From NCBI GenBank assembly GCA_964559835.1, contig CAZLJE010000018.1, positions 1 through 64,000 on the forward strand: a stretch of 64,000 nt of DNA, read 5' to 3'. The position numbers and the translations under genes are program-made. Source of the stretch: DAISJI01 sp964559835 (GTDB lineage: Bacteria > Acidobacteriota > Terriglobia > Terriglobales > Acidobacteriaceae). Shown piece after piece: positions 35,213-43,584 of the stretch (position 1 is its first letter; each line of letters starts with the position of its first letter). The notes below the pieces were generated by a model. The model was not told where the DNA came from, searched no databases, and worked only from the letters and a program-made list of their open reading frames with translations.

Positions 35213-35698
35213 TTACTTGAGAAATCGAATGTTCGTTCCCACGCCGATCGCGTGCGAGGCAATCGCCGCCGCCGTCGGTACCCACCAGTAGCTTTTGCCC
35301 CTCTGCTTCAGCTTGTAGCTCCAGTAGTAGAGCGCGGCGTTCACCGGCGCGCTGCTGGCGTACATGCCGGCGCGCGACGTCGGCATCAGCGGATCGGATT
35401 CGCGGCACGTGTGATTGCCGAGGCAGTGCTGCGTCATCTCAAAATCCATCACGGTCAGCGCCGTCGCGATTCCTGTCACCGCGAGGAATTTTTTATCCAC
35501 GACCTTTTTTTCGGGCGCCATGACGGGCGCGATCACCGCAAATTCCTCGATACGGAACTCCGACGCCGGTGAGGTCTCCAGGGCCGCGGAATTACGCAGA
35601 GCGTTGGCGCGCGACGCCGACGGCGCATCGGGAGGGTCGGTCGCGAAAGCCGCCGTTGCCACCAGCAGCACCGCGCACAAAACCAGCCTCTTCCCCAT
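35213..35698 (-). CDS. Exported hypothetical protein
   Basis: 161 residues, ATG start. Signal peptide KRLVLCAVLLVATAAFA, then a disordered Ala/Ser-rich stretch, then two or three hydrophobic helices (FLAVTGIATALTVMDFEMT, APVNAALYYWSYKLK, WWVPTAAAIASHAIGVG). The block HCLGNHTCRESDPLMPTSRA with two Cys could form a disulphide in the periplasm. No named family recognised; similar short proteins are common in acidobacterial genomes (recollection, not a search). Confidence 0.7.
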   Translation of the reverse strand: MGKRLVLCAVLLVATAAFATDPPDAPSASRANALRNSAALETSPASEFRIEEFAVIAPVMAPEKKVVDKKFLAVTGIATALTVMDFEMTQHCLGNHTCRESDPLMPTSRAGMYASSAPVNAALYYWSYKLKQRGKSYWWVPTAAAIASHAIGVGTNIRFLK

Positions 35699-35853
35699 GC
35701 ATCGCCTTCCTGACTTTTCGTGGATGGAAAGACTCTAGCCTAACCCCAAGAATCGCGAATCAGGTAATACGCCCGAAAGCCAAGGCGAAATACCTTAGGA
35801 AAAGTTTCACCATCTCACCCTGCGTAGCTGATAATTCCCACGTAACTCCTTTT

Positions 35854-35941
35854 GTTCTTGGTACTTGGTAATTGGTAATTGCGGACCGCCGGATGACGCG
35901 GAAACCCAAATACCAAATACCAATTACCAACTACCAACAAC
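35854..35941. repeat. Hairpin of short-period repeats (TTGGTAATTGGTA family) abutting birA
   Basis: Left arm TTGGTACTTGGTAATTGGTA (35857 on), right arm AAATACCAAATACCAATTAC then CAACTACCAAC, about 27 bases apart. The right arm ends three bases before the birA ATG, so no Shine-Dalgarno is present and the hairpin would cover the start region. Confidence 0.8.
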
Positions 35942-35944
35942 CGT

Positions 35945-36964
35945 ATGTCCGAACCCCAGAGCGATGTTCGATTAGGCCGCATCGTCCGCCTGCTCGCCGA
36001 TCACGCCATGGTCGTCGTCAGCGGCACCAAGATCGCCGACGAGATCGGTACCAGCCGCTCCGAAGTGTGGCGCCTCGTCCAGCAACTGCGCGGGCTCGGC
36101 GTGCAGATCGCCGGACATCCTGCTACGGGCTACCAGCTCGAGCAGGCGCCCGACCTGCTCTTGCCCGAGTTCCTGCGACCTTCGATCAAGGGCACGATCT
36201 TCGCCGACCTCGTTCGCCATTACTTCCGCATCGGCTCGACCAACCTGTCAGCGATGGAAGCCGCTGCCGCGGGCGCTCCCGAAGGCACGGTATTTCTCGC
36301 CGAAGAGCAGACCGCCGGGCGCGGACGCGGCGGGCACACGTGGCATTCCGTCCGCTCGACCGGCATCTACTGCTCGGTCATCCTGCGGCCGCAGCTTCCG
36401 CCCGCCGACGCGCTCATGCTGTCCCTCATGGTCGGACTGGCGGTCCGCAGCGCCGTCGCCGACGTCACCGGACTCACGCCGGACCTTCGCTGGCCCAACG
36501 ACCTGCTGCTCAACGGGCGCAAGTTCTGCGGCATCCTCATCGAGATGAACGCCGAGGTCACGCGCGTCCGCTACGTTGTGGCCGGCGTCGGAATGAATGT
36601 CAATCACGCGGAATTTCCCGCCGAGCTGCGCGATATCGCGACTTCGCTGCGCGTCGAGAGCGGGCGCACCTGGTCGCGCGTGGAACTGGCGGCCGCTTTG
36701 CTAAAATCGCTCGACCGCGAGTATCGCGCGTTCACCGGTGGGAAAGAGGACCTCATCCGCCGTTTCGAAGCCGCTTCGTCGATGGCCCGCGACCGCCGAG
36801 TGCACGTCGAGGAAAACGGCGGATACGACGGCGTCACCGACGGCCTTGATGAGCGCGGGTTCCTGCGAGTGCGAACGGAGAGTGGAGTTCGCACTGTGTT
36901 GTCGGGTGGAGTGAGACCCACAGAAGAGAATCTGCCGCGGATCAACGCGGATAACCGCGGATAA
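35945..36964 (+). CDS. birA: Biotin-[acetyl-CoA-carboxylase] ligase BirA (bifunctional type)
   Basis: Attaches biotin to the carrier protein of acetyl-CoA carboxylase; the N-terminal domain may also repress biotin genes. 339 residues. Winged-helix domain at about 8-65 (KIADEIGTSRSEVWRLVQQLRGLG), catalytic domain with the biotinyl-AMP loop GRGRGGHTWHS, LRWPNDLLLNGRKFCGILIE with the catalytic Lys, and a C-terminal SH3-like domain. The last residues RINADNRG and the stop are encoded by an ATCAACGCGGATAACCGCGG repeat. The start codon directly follows a hairpin repeat, which is unusual and may lower translation. Confidence 0.94.
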   Translation: MSEPQSDVRLGRIVRLLADHAMVVVSGTKIADEIGTSRSEVWRLVQQLRGLGVQIAGHPATGYQLEQAPDLLLPEFLRPSIKGTIFADLVRHYFRIGSTNLSAMEAAAAGAPEGTVFLAEEQTAGRGRGGHTWHSVRSTGIYCSVILRPQLPPADALMLSLMVGLAVRSAVADVTGLTPDLRWPNDLLLNGRKFCGILIEMNAEVTRVRYVVAGVGMNVNHAEFPAELRDIATSLRVESGRTWSRVELAAALLKSLDREYRAFTGGKEDLIRRFEAASSMARDRRVHVEENGGYDGVTDGLDERGFLRVRTESGVRTVLSGGVRPTEENLPRINADNRG

Positions 36965-36965
36965 G
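36935..36965 (+). repeat. Left arm of inverted repeat around the 80-codon gene
   Basis: CCGCGGATCAACGCGGATAA then CCGCGGATAA: three CGCGGAT(C/A)A units. It overlaps the birA 3' end and stops four bases before the next ATG. Its inverted partner is at 37212-37241. Confidence 0.8.
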
Positions 36966-36968
36966 AGA

Positions 36969-37211
36969 ATGGCAATGGCGTTTGTATATCAGTCGGGCGA
37001 AACCGTACAAAAGGGTGACCGCATTACGTATCACGGAGAGTTGGGAAACGTCGACTTTCTAGCAGACCCGCTTTCTCCAACTCCGGAGACCGATTGGTAC
37101 GTTGAAGAGTTCGGAGGCGGTGTAATGATTATCGTTCCCGACCATATGGGAAGCGTTTTTATTCATGACCCCGCTACCGAAGAAGACTTGGAATTCGTCG
37201 GTCGGGTTTGA
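36969..37211 (+). CDS. Hypothetical 80-residue protein lying between inverted repeats
   Basis: 80 residues from ATG at 36969 (78 from the in-frame ATG at 36975). Beta-rich and acidic: GETVQKGDRITYHGELGNVDF, then PETDWYVEEFGGGVMIIVPD and DPATEEDLEFVGRV. The KGDRVTYxGExGxVxF and DWYVxExGGGVMI pattern recalls small SH3-like proteins seen next to immunity or toxin genes, but no family is certain. The reading frame fills the space between inverted copies of a CGCGGATAA repeat: the left arm ends 4 bases before the ATG and the right arm begins right after the TGA. It could be an inserted cargo gene. Confidence 0.7.
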   Translation: MAMAFVYQSGETVQKGDRITYHGELGNVDFLADPLSPTPETDWYVEEFGGGVMIIVPDHMGSVFIHDPATEEDLEFVGRV

Positions 37212-37241
37212 TTTATCCGCGTTAATCCGCGAAATCCGCGG
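37212..37241 (-). repeat. Right arm of inverted repeat around the 80-codon gene
   Basis: TTTATCCGCGTTAATCCGCG then AAATCCGCGG, complementary to the left arm at 36935-36965. coaX begins 18 bases later. Confidence 0.8.
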
Positions 37242-37258
37242 CTGCTTTTGTTTCTCTT

Positions 37259-38047
37259 ATGCTTTTTGTCCTAGATGTCGGCAACACGAACACGGTCCTC
37301 GGCGTTTACGACGGCGAGAAGCTGGTCGCGGACTGGCGCGTTACTACCAGCAAATCCCAGACGGTCGACGAGTACGGCGTCCTCTTCCGCAACCTGTTCG
37401 CCATGGACGGCCTCCAGGTCGAGGACGTCAGCGGCATTGTGATCTCGTCCGTCGTTCCTCCGGTCGATACGACACTGCGCGAAGTCTGTGAACGATACTT
37501 CAAGACTCCGCCGCTGTTCATCGAGCCGGGCGTCAAGACCGGCATGCCGGTGCACTACGACAATCCCGCCGAAGTCGGCGCCGACCGCGTCGTGAACGGC
37601 GTCGCCGCATTCGCGAAATACGGCGGCCCGTGCGTTGTGGTCGACTTCGGTACCGCGACGACCTTCGATGTCATCTCCGCGAAGGGCGAGTATCTTGGCG
37701 GATCCATCGCGCCGGGGATCGGCATTTCGGCGGACGCGCTCTTCTCCCGCACCGCTCGCCTGCCGCGCATCGAGATCAAGAATCCCGGCAAAGTGATCGG
37801 CACCAACACCGTTGCCAGCATCCAGTCAGGGCTGTTCTTCGGCTATCTTGGGCTGGTCGACGGCATTCTCGAGCGCATCGTGGGCGAGCTGGGCAAGAAC
37901 ACCAAGGTGGTCGCGACCGGCGGGCTGGCGCCGCTCATCGGCGAGCACTCGCGCTTCATCAGCGACGTCAACGACCAGCTCACGCTCGAAGGCCTGCGCA
38001 TCATCTGGGAGCGCAACCAGGCCGCCAAGAAGAAAGCTAGCCGCTGA
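37259..38047 (+). CDS. coaX: Type III pantothenate kinase
   Basis: First step of coenzyme A synthesis: ATP-dependent phosphorylation of pantothenate. 262 residues, ATG start. ASKHA-fold motifs: DVGNTNTVLGVYDG (phosphate-1, from residue 6), GADRVVNGVAAFAKYGGP, VVDFGTATTFDVIS (phosphate-2) and VVATGGLAPLI (adenosine). Catalytic Asp is in GADR. Complete; the usual length. It follows the birA/80-codon region and is itself followed by the large repeat array. Confidence 0.96.
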   Translation: MLFVLDVGNTNTVLGVYDGEKLVADWRVTTSKSQTVDEYGVLFRNLFAMDGLQVEDVSGIVISSVVPPVDTTLREVCERYFKTPPLFIEPGVKTGMPVHYDNPAEVGADRVVNGVAAFAKYGGPCVVVDFGTATTFDVISAKGEYLGGSIAPGIGISADALFSRTARLPRIEIKNPGKVIGTNTVASIQSGLFFGYLGLVDGILERIVGELGKNTKVVATGGLAPLIGEHSRFISDVNDQLTLEGLRIIWERNQAAKKKASR

Positions 38048-38640
38048 TCAACGCTCATAAACGCTGACTTACGCGAAGGCGCGAAGCGGCGAAAGTTCAT
38101 AGCCCCGGACGTAAGTCCGCAGGCGCGAAGCGGCAAAAGTTCATAGCCCCAGACGCTGATCTACGCGAAGGCGCGAAACGGCGAAAGTTCATAGCCCCGG
38201 ACGTAAGTGAAGGCGCGAAGCGGCGAAAGTTCATAGCCGGACGTAAGTCCGGGGAAAGCTCTCGCAAAAACTCATCCGAGTCCCGCCAGGGACGGCACAA
38301 AATCCGTCGGTAGCACCGGCGTCCCGTTCATCAACGCTAATTTACGCGAAGGCGCGAAACGGCGAAAGTTCATAGCCCCGGACGTAAGTCCGGGGAAAAC
38401 TCTCGCAAAAACTCATCCGAGTCCCGCCAGGGACGGCACAAAATCCGTCGGTAGNNNNNNNNNNNNNNNNNNNNNNNNNNNNNNNNNNNNNNNNNNNNNN
38501 NNNNNNNNNNNNNNNNNNNNNNNNNNNNNNNNNNNNNNNNNNNNNNNNNNNNNNTAGCCCCGGACGTAAGTCCGGGGAAAACTCTCGCAAAAACTCATCC
38601 GAGTCCCGCTAGGGACGGCACAAAAAAATCCGTCGGCAGG
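38048..38640 (+). repeat. Hairpin-repeat array after coaX (interrupted by assembly gap)
   Basis: This gene-free stretch holds at least five copies of GCGCGAAGCGGCGAAAGTTC-ATAG (about 38080, 38129, 38171, 38214, 38351). It also has several copies of hairpin A' (TAGCCCCGGAC-GTAA-GTCCGGGG; one has lost part of a stem) and three copies of hairpin B' (GAG-TCCC-GCCA-GGGA-CGGCACAAAATCC). A' and B' are 20-25 bases apart, like A and B at the RAYT locus. The copy number is uncertain because of the gap. No coding frame is credible here. 38641-38740 is the TonB receptor leader. Confidence 0.88.
38455..38554. other. Assembly gap (100 N)
   Basis: Exactly 100 undetermined bases, the default scaffold spacer. 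It lies within the repeat array, where short-read assemblies break. True length is unknown. Confidence 0.99.
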
Positions 38641-38728
38641 TAATCCCCCCATTCCCGTTTTGGCACACCGCATCCTGAACTTGCCCTCTAACTTTCGAGA
38701 GAAACGCCCTCGGTCCTCGCTTCGACCG

Positions 38729-38734
38729 TAGAAT
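38729..38734 (+). promoter_or_regulatory. -10-like hexamer TAGAAT before the TonB receptor gene
   Basis: CGTAGAATCG ends six bases before the ATG. If it is a real -10, transcription would start at or within the start codon region, so the message would be leaderless. Confidence 0.3.
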
Positions 38735-38740
38735 CGTCGG

Positions 38741-41074
38741 ATGAACGCGACCGTATGTCGTGTGCTCGCCGGTCTGGTGCTCCTCTCGGCTCTGGCCGGC
38801 GCAGCCGAGATCCGCGGCAAGGTCGTGAACGCTCGTGGCGGCGAGCCGCTCGGGCGTGTCCTGGTCTCGGTTGCCGGAACGGGTGTATCAACCGTCACCT
38901 CGGCCACTGGCACCTTCTCCATCAAAGCTCTCCGCCCGGGTTCGTACACGCTCCGCATCGACGCCGTCGGATTCTGGTTGCAGAAGGTCACAGTTGTGAT
39001 CGCCGGAGCCGACGAGGTCAAGGACTACTCCATCGCGCTCCTCTCCGAAGGCCTGACCCCGACTGAAGTCGTCGAGGTGAAGGGCGACATCTTTCGCCCC
39101 TCCGAGTCCGCTGGCCTGGACCAGATGGGCGTCAGCGCCGGCGAACTCCGATCCACCGCCACCTTGTTGAGCGCCGACCCGTTTCGCACCGTGCAGGTGC
39201 TTCCGGGTGTTACCTCCACTTCGAATAACGACTTCTTTTCGGAGTTTAATGTCCTCGGCGCGCCTTTCAACACGGTCGGCATCTACGTCGATGACGTGCA
39301 GTTGCGCAATCCGGTCCAGGGGATTCCCGGTTTCAACGACAGCGCTTCTATCAGCGTATTCAGCAGCGACACCATCGAGTCGCTTACCTTGACCCCCACC
39401 GCGTTCTCTGAGCGCTATGCCGACGGCACCGGCGGCGCTCTCGACATCCGCACCCGCGAAGGCACGCGCATGGCTCCGAAGTTTCGCGTCTCCGCCGGTC
39501 TGCTGGAAACGCACGGCAGCGCCGAAGGAGGCTTCGCCGGTCGTCACGGTTCCTGGTTGGTTTCTGGCCGCAAGAGTTACATGGGATACATTCTGCGGGA
39601 GACCGGCATCGCGAATGCCCCGAGCGTCGGCTTCTACAACGGCGACGCCAAGATCGTGTACGACTTCACACCCCGCCATACCTTGGACTTCTACGCTCTC
39701 GGCGGAAATGCATCGCTGGACCGGACCACGGAGCGCGGTTTTCAGCCGGCCGACAACGCGCTGGCCTTTGGCGCGAATGACATTTCGCTGGTGCGCCTGG
39801 GCTGGCGTTTCGCGCAGTCTTCCACACTCTTCCTGAAATCCCGAGCGGCATTCATTCGCGAGGTGGTCCAGACCCGCAATCCTGCCCGACAATTGTTGAA
39901 CCGCACCGCCTACGGTGAGTGGGTCGGGGGAACGACCGCGGTTTGGAGTTGGAAGCGCGATCAGGTGCTGGAAGCCGGATACGATGCCCGCCGGTTGCGG
40001 GGCAGCACACAGGATTACGGTTATTGCCCGCTCTGCTCGCCTCCTATTCCGCGCGTGGACGAATCGACCTCCGAAGGCACAGGTTTCCGGCATGGCGCCT
40101 ACGTGCAGCAGAGCTCGACCGTGCTCAAGGACCGCCTCCACCTCATGGCGGGACTGCGCTGGGACCACCTCGCCGGCGCGGCGGTGAACCCGGTCTCGCC
40201 GCAGGTTTCGGCTTCGCTTCGCGTCGCCCCGGCTACCAGCGTCCAATTCGCGTTTGGGCGCTATCTGCAGTTCGGCGACATCAGCCAATTCGGTCGGCAA
40301 TTCGACACACAATCGCTACAGATCGGGCTCGGGTGGTATTACCAAGCAAGTCTGTTTCCGCTCTACTCCCGCGGCACGCATTACCTGGCGGCAGTGGAGC
40401 ACCGCATCGGCGATCACGTTCGCATTCGCCTGGAAGCTTTCGACCGGGAAGAAGGGCTAGTAAACGGGCAACGCCGGCTGGTACCTGTCTGCTGCACCCC
40501 GTTTTATCCGCAAACCGACGCGCCCTATGGCTCCTGGCGTCAGCAGGCGCGCGGGTTTGAGCTGGTGCTACAGCGGCGCAGCGCCAACCGGCTGGCGGGC
40601 TGGATCGGTTATACCTACGAGAACGTCCGCAATCGATTTGTGGGCGGGCCGCCGCCGCCGTTCGTGTATGACTCCGACTATCCCTTTCCCCTGGACCAGC
40701 GCCACACCCTCAACGCCTTCGCTTCCTATCGCCTGAAGCCGACAGTCAGCCTCAGCGGCAAGTGGATGTACGGCTCCGGTTATCCGATCCCTGCCTGGAT
40801 TCAGAGGGTCGCCCCCGGCCAGTACATTGACACGTCGGTGCCCAGCTTCGTGGCCATGCCCGACTACGCGCGCCTGGACATCCGCAGCGACAAGGTTGTC
40901 AACCTCAAAGGCCGCAAGCTCACCTTTTCCGCCGAACTGATCAACGCGACCAATCATCGGAACCTGCGCTTTCTCGGATACGACAACTACGACCCCAAGA
41001 CGCACCGCTTCTCTCTCATTCTCGACCGGGCCTTGCCCATCGCTCCCACGTTCGGCCTCACCTTCGAGTTTTAG
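38741..41074 (+). CDS. TonB-dependent receptor with carboxypeptidase-regulatory-like domain
   Basis: 777 residues, ATG start, signal peptide ending near AGAAE. Residues about 23-105 form a CarboxypepD_reg/Ig-like domain (EIRGKVVNARGGEPLGRVLV ... LRPGSYTLRI). Then a plug domain (TVQVLPGVTSTSNNDFFSEF, VDDVQLRNPVQGIPGF, LTPTAFSERYADGTGGALDI) and a 22-strand barrel ending in ...FGLTFEF with a terminal Phe. Likely imports a siderophore, metal complex or oligosaccharide across the outer membrane; the substrate is unknown. No clear TonB box. Shorter than the roughly 1000-residue OAR-type receptors of Acidobacteria. Confidence 0.9.
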   Translation: MNATVCRVLAGLVLLSALAGAAEIRGKVVNARGGEPLGRVLVSVAGTGVSTVTSATGTFSIKALRPGSYTLRIDAVGFWLQKVTVVIAGADEVKDYSIALLSEGLTPTEVVEVKGDIFRPSESAGLDQMGVSAGELRSTATLLSADPFRTVQVLPGVTSTSNNDFFSEFNVLGAPFNTVGIYVDDVQLRNPVQGIPGFNDSASISVFSSDTIESLTLTPTAFSERYADGTGGALDIRTREGTRMAPKFRVSAGLLETHGSAEGGFAGRHGSWLVSGRKSYMGYILRETGIANAPSVGFYNGDAKIVYDFTPRHTLDFYALGGNASLDRTTERGFQPADNALAFGANDISLVRLGWRFAQSSTLFLKSRAAFIREVVQTRNPARQLLNRTAYGEWVGGTTAVWSWKRDQVLEAGYDARRLRGSTQDYGYCPLCSPPIPRVDESTSEGTGFRHGAYVQQSSTVLKDRLHLMAGLRWDHLAGAAVNPVSPQVSASLRVAPATSVQFAFGRYLQFGDISQFGRQFDTQSLQIGLGWYYQASLFPLYSRGTHYLAAVEHRIGDHVRIRLEAFDREEGLVNGQRRLVPVCCTPFYPQTDAPYGSWRQQARGFELVLQRRSANRLAGWIGYTYENVRNRFVGGPPPPFVYDSDYPFPLDQRHTLNAFASYRLKPTVSLSGKWMYGSGYPIPAWIQRVAPGQYIDTSVPSFVAMPDYARLDIRSDKVVNLKGRKLTFSAELINATNHRNLRFLGYDNYDPKTHRFSLILDRALPIAPTFGLTFEF

Positions 41075-41434
41075 TCCGGTTGGATCGCCGTCCTCTGCGT
41101 ACCCTTGCGTCCTCTGCGGTGAAGATTTTGCTTTTTCTTGTCACAGCCACGCGTGCTCCACGTCACATACAACCCTCTTGCCGAGACGTATTCTTATTCT
41201 GCGCTCAGGCGCGGGGCGTAGTGTCTCTGGGCACCGCACTGTTTGCTCTTTGATAAACTTTCGCCTCCGAAACTGCCGCCCGAAAACTATCTCCAGGTAA
41301 CCTGAGGTTACCTGGACTTTTCCACAGTCAGGCGTAGGTATGGTTCGACCTTTCCTCGAATCTGTTCAGTCACTTACGTCGAAATTCGGGCATATGCCAG
41401 GGGGGAGGGGGGTGGGGTTACCGCTCGGTAAACC
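41075..41434. other. Convergent gene-free spacer
   Basis: Contains a CTCTGCGTACCCTTGCGTCC-type repeat (41090-41125), a perfect 10-3-10 palindrome (41293-41315) and a guanine-rich tract (41400-41417). No coding frame, tRNA or other RNA gene recognised. Confidence 0.7.
41293..41315. terminator. Perfect palindrome, probable terminator (or operator)
   Basis: CCAGGTAACC-TGA-GGTTACCTGG, exact pairing over 10 bases, followed on the plus strand by ACTTTTCC. It sits between two convergent genes, which favours a terminator over an operator. Confidence 0.5.
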
Positions 41435-42118
41435 TCACTGCATATAAAAGAGGCTCAGCCGCGGCAGCTTGTAGCGCTCCAGGAGCCGCTTGTGCAGGTA
41501 TTGTTTCTGGAGTTGATCGATCTGCGCGGCCGACATATTGCGACGATAGGCAGCCAGTTCCCGGTCGGCGTCGGCGCGCACATTGACGATCGCTTCGTCC
41601 GGCGTTGACGCCAGCAGCACCGCGAGCAACTTGTCCTCGAGCACCGTCAACCGGCGCTCCAGGTCCTCGAAGTTGGTCGAGTTCTGCGCCGCAAGTTCGC
41701 GCAACGTCGTCACCGAATCCGCCGCAAGCTGCTGGACAGCGGCTGGGAGCGTCGCGCGTGCCTTCTCGATTGCATCGGCATTGCGCTTGAGGTATTCGCC
41801 AACTTCGTCGGCGGGCAGCGCGGATTCGGCTTTCGCCGGACGGGCCGCACCCAGTTCGGCTTCCTTGATCTCCTCGGCCGCGGCGAGCACCTCTTGCGCG
41901 CAGAAGCCGAGCCCGTTCACCTTGCGCGTCTTCGACGGCCGCTTGTCCCACTTGTCGAACGTAGCGTCGATTCCGCGCAGCACTGCTTCCAGTGGAATGC
42001 CGGCGTCCTTCCACGTCTCGATCAGCGCCCAGTCCAGCGTGGACAGCAGCAGGATCGTCCCGCGCCGGCGTTGGAAGTGCTCCTCGATGTCGGTGAAGTA
42101 ATTGAAGTAGTTTTCCAC
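41435..42118 (-). CDS. Conserved hypothetical helical protein
   Basis: 227 residues, GTG start. Begins MENYFNYFTDIEEHFQRRRG, then LSTLDWALIETWKDAGIPLEAVLRGID. A long helical middle (about 100-190) has NFEDLERRLTVLEDKLLAVL. Ends LLERYKLPRLSLFYMQ. No signal peptide and no membrane segment. The N-terminal part resembles the DNA-replication-initiation type winged-helix fragments only loosely. Function unknown. Divergent from rlmD. Confidence 0.75.
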   Translation of the reverse strand: MENYFNYFTDIEEHFQRRRGTILLLSTLDWALIETWKDAGIPLEAVLRGIDATFDKWDKRPSKTRKVNGLGFCAQEVLAAAEEIKEAELGAARPAKAESALPADEVGEYLKRNADAIEKARATLPAAVQQLAADSVTTLRELAAQNSTNFEDLERRLTVLEDKLLAVLLASTPDEAIVNVRADADRELAAYRRNMSAAQIDQLQKQYLHKRLLERYKLPRLSLFYMQ

Positions 42119-42190
42119 GCTGGCAGCATTTTACGTTGCTTGTTTGTGACCGGCCGACGCCGATGCGACCAAGTGTGTTGAAATGGTTGC

Positions 42191-43510
42191 TTGGAACTCA
42201 AAATCGAAAAGCTGATCTACGGCGGCGATGGGCTGGCGCGGCTGCCGTCGGAAGATCCCGGGCGCGCCGGCAAAGCTGTCTTCATTCCATTCACCATCGC
42301 CGGCGAGACGGTCGATGCCGCCATCGTCGAGCAGAAACCCGGATTCGCGCGCGCGCGGGTCGAGAAGGTACTTCAAGCGTCTCCGGACCGGACGGAGCCG
42401 GGATGTCCGTATTTCGGCGAGTGCGGCGGCTGCCAGTACCAGCACATGACGTACGACGCGCAACTGCGCGCCAAGCGCGAGATCCTGCGCGAGACGATCC
42501 AGCGCACGGCAAAGGTGACGCCGCCGGAGATCGAGACGCACGCATCGCCGCCGTGGAATTACCGCAACCGGACGCGCATGCGGGTGCAGGCGGAGCGTGG
42601 ATTCGCGATCGGCTACAACCGGTTCGCGTCGCATGCGATCCTTGCTGTGCGCGAGTGTCCGATCAGTTCGCCGCTGATCAACCGCACGCTGGCGGCGCTG
42701 TGGAAGCTCGGCGAGGCCGGACGGATTCCGGCCAACGTGGTCGAGGTCGAGTACTTCGTCAACGCCGAGGACACGGAACTGCTGCTCGAGCTCACTCTCG
42801 CCGAGGAGCGCCTCCGTCCGAACCTGCGCAAGGTGATGGAATTCACGAACGCGGTCCGGTTCGAGGTCCCCGAATGCGTGGGCGTCGTGCCGTTCGTGCA
42901 ATCGGGCAAGTCGCAGACGCGCCTCGACGTCACTCCCGCACAGCAGCTCTCGTTCGGCCGCGATTCGCTGCTTTACCGTGCAGGAGGCATGCAGTACCAG
43001 GTCAGCGCCGGCTCGTTCTTCCAGACTAACCGGCACACGATCGACACGATGGTCAGGCTGGTGACGGAGGGCCGCAACGGCGAGTTCGCGCTTGATCTCT
43101 ACGCCGGAGTCGGCCTCTTCAGTCTGCCGCTGTCGCAGACGTTTCGCGAAGTCGCCGCCGTCGAGATCGCTCCGTTCTCGTTCCACGATCTGAAGGCGAA
43201 CTCGCCGTCGAACGTGAAGGGGTATCGTGCCAGCGTGGACCAGTTTCTTGTCAATGCGCCAGAACGCAAAGAACCGATGTTCGATTACATCGTTGTCGAT
43301 CCGCCGCGCGGAGGCATTGGCGAAGCGGAATCGAAGCGGCTGGCGGATTTGCGCGCGCCACGGATCACCTACGTTTCCTGCGATCCCGCCACGCTGGCGC
43401 GTGACCTGAAAGTGCTGGCCGCTGGTGGTTATCGACTGACGTCGCTGCACCTGCTCGATCTGTTCCCGCAGACGTTCCATATCGAAACTGTGGCGCGCCT
43501 CGAACTTTAA
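42191..43510 (+). CDS. rlmD: 23S rRNA (uracil-C5)-methyltransferase, RlmD/RumA type
   Basis: Methylates a uridine of 23S rRNA (U1939 in E. coli) using SAM. 439 residues, TTG start at 42191; no in-frame ATG nearby. N-terminal TRAM domain (LKIEKLIYGGDGLARLP), 4Fe-4S cysteines Cys72, Cys78, Cys81 (CPYFGECGGC) and Cys156, SAM motif LDLYAGVGLFSLPL, catalytic Cys397 in YVSCDPATLARDL and general base Glu in HIETVARLEL. RlmC/TrmA-family relatives cannot be excluded from sequence alone. Confidence 0.88.
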   Translation: MELKIEKLIYGGDGLARLPSEDPGRAGKAVFIPFTIAGETVDAAIVEQKPGFARARVEKVLQASPDRTEPGCPYFGECGGCQYQHMTYDAQLRAKREILRETIQRTAKVTPPEIETHASPPWNYRNRTRMRVQAERGFAIGYNRFASHAILAVRECPISSPLINRTLAALWKLGEAGRIPANVVEVEYFVNAEDTELLLELTLAEERLRPNLRKVMEFTNAVRFEVPECVGVVPFVQSGKSQTRLDVTPAQQLSFGRDSLLYRAGGMQYQVSAGSFFQTNRHTIDTMVRLVTEGRNGEFALDLYAGVGLFSLPLSQTFREVAAVEIAPFSFHDLKANSPSNVKGYRASVDQFLVNAPERKEPMFDYIVVDPPRGGIGEAESKRLADLRAPRITYVSCDPATLARDLKVLAAGGYRLTSLHLLDLFPQTFHIETVARLEL

Positions 43511-43584
43511 CGAATCCGTTCGAGATCACAGCTTTCTTCGTCGATTGGTGATTTAGTGATTTGCGGTTTGTGATTGGATCGCAA

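Noticed and set aside
38048..38640. CRISPR array
   Set aside because: Repeated units are hairpins in varied order with no constant spacer length, and no cas genes are present. They fit REP-like elements better.
38888..40312. 474-codon open frame antisense to the TonB receptor gene
   Set aside because: Shadow of the receptor gene; composition is typical of a reversed GC-rich gene.
42131..43480. 449-codon open frame antisense to rlmD
   Set aside because: Arg/Leu-rich without motifs; rlmD on the plus strand has iron-sulphur and catalytic cysteines.
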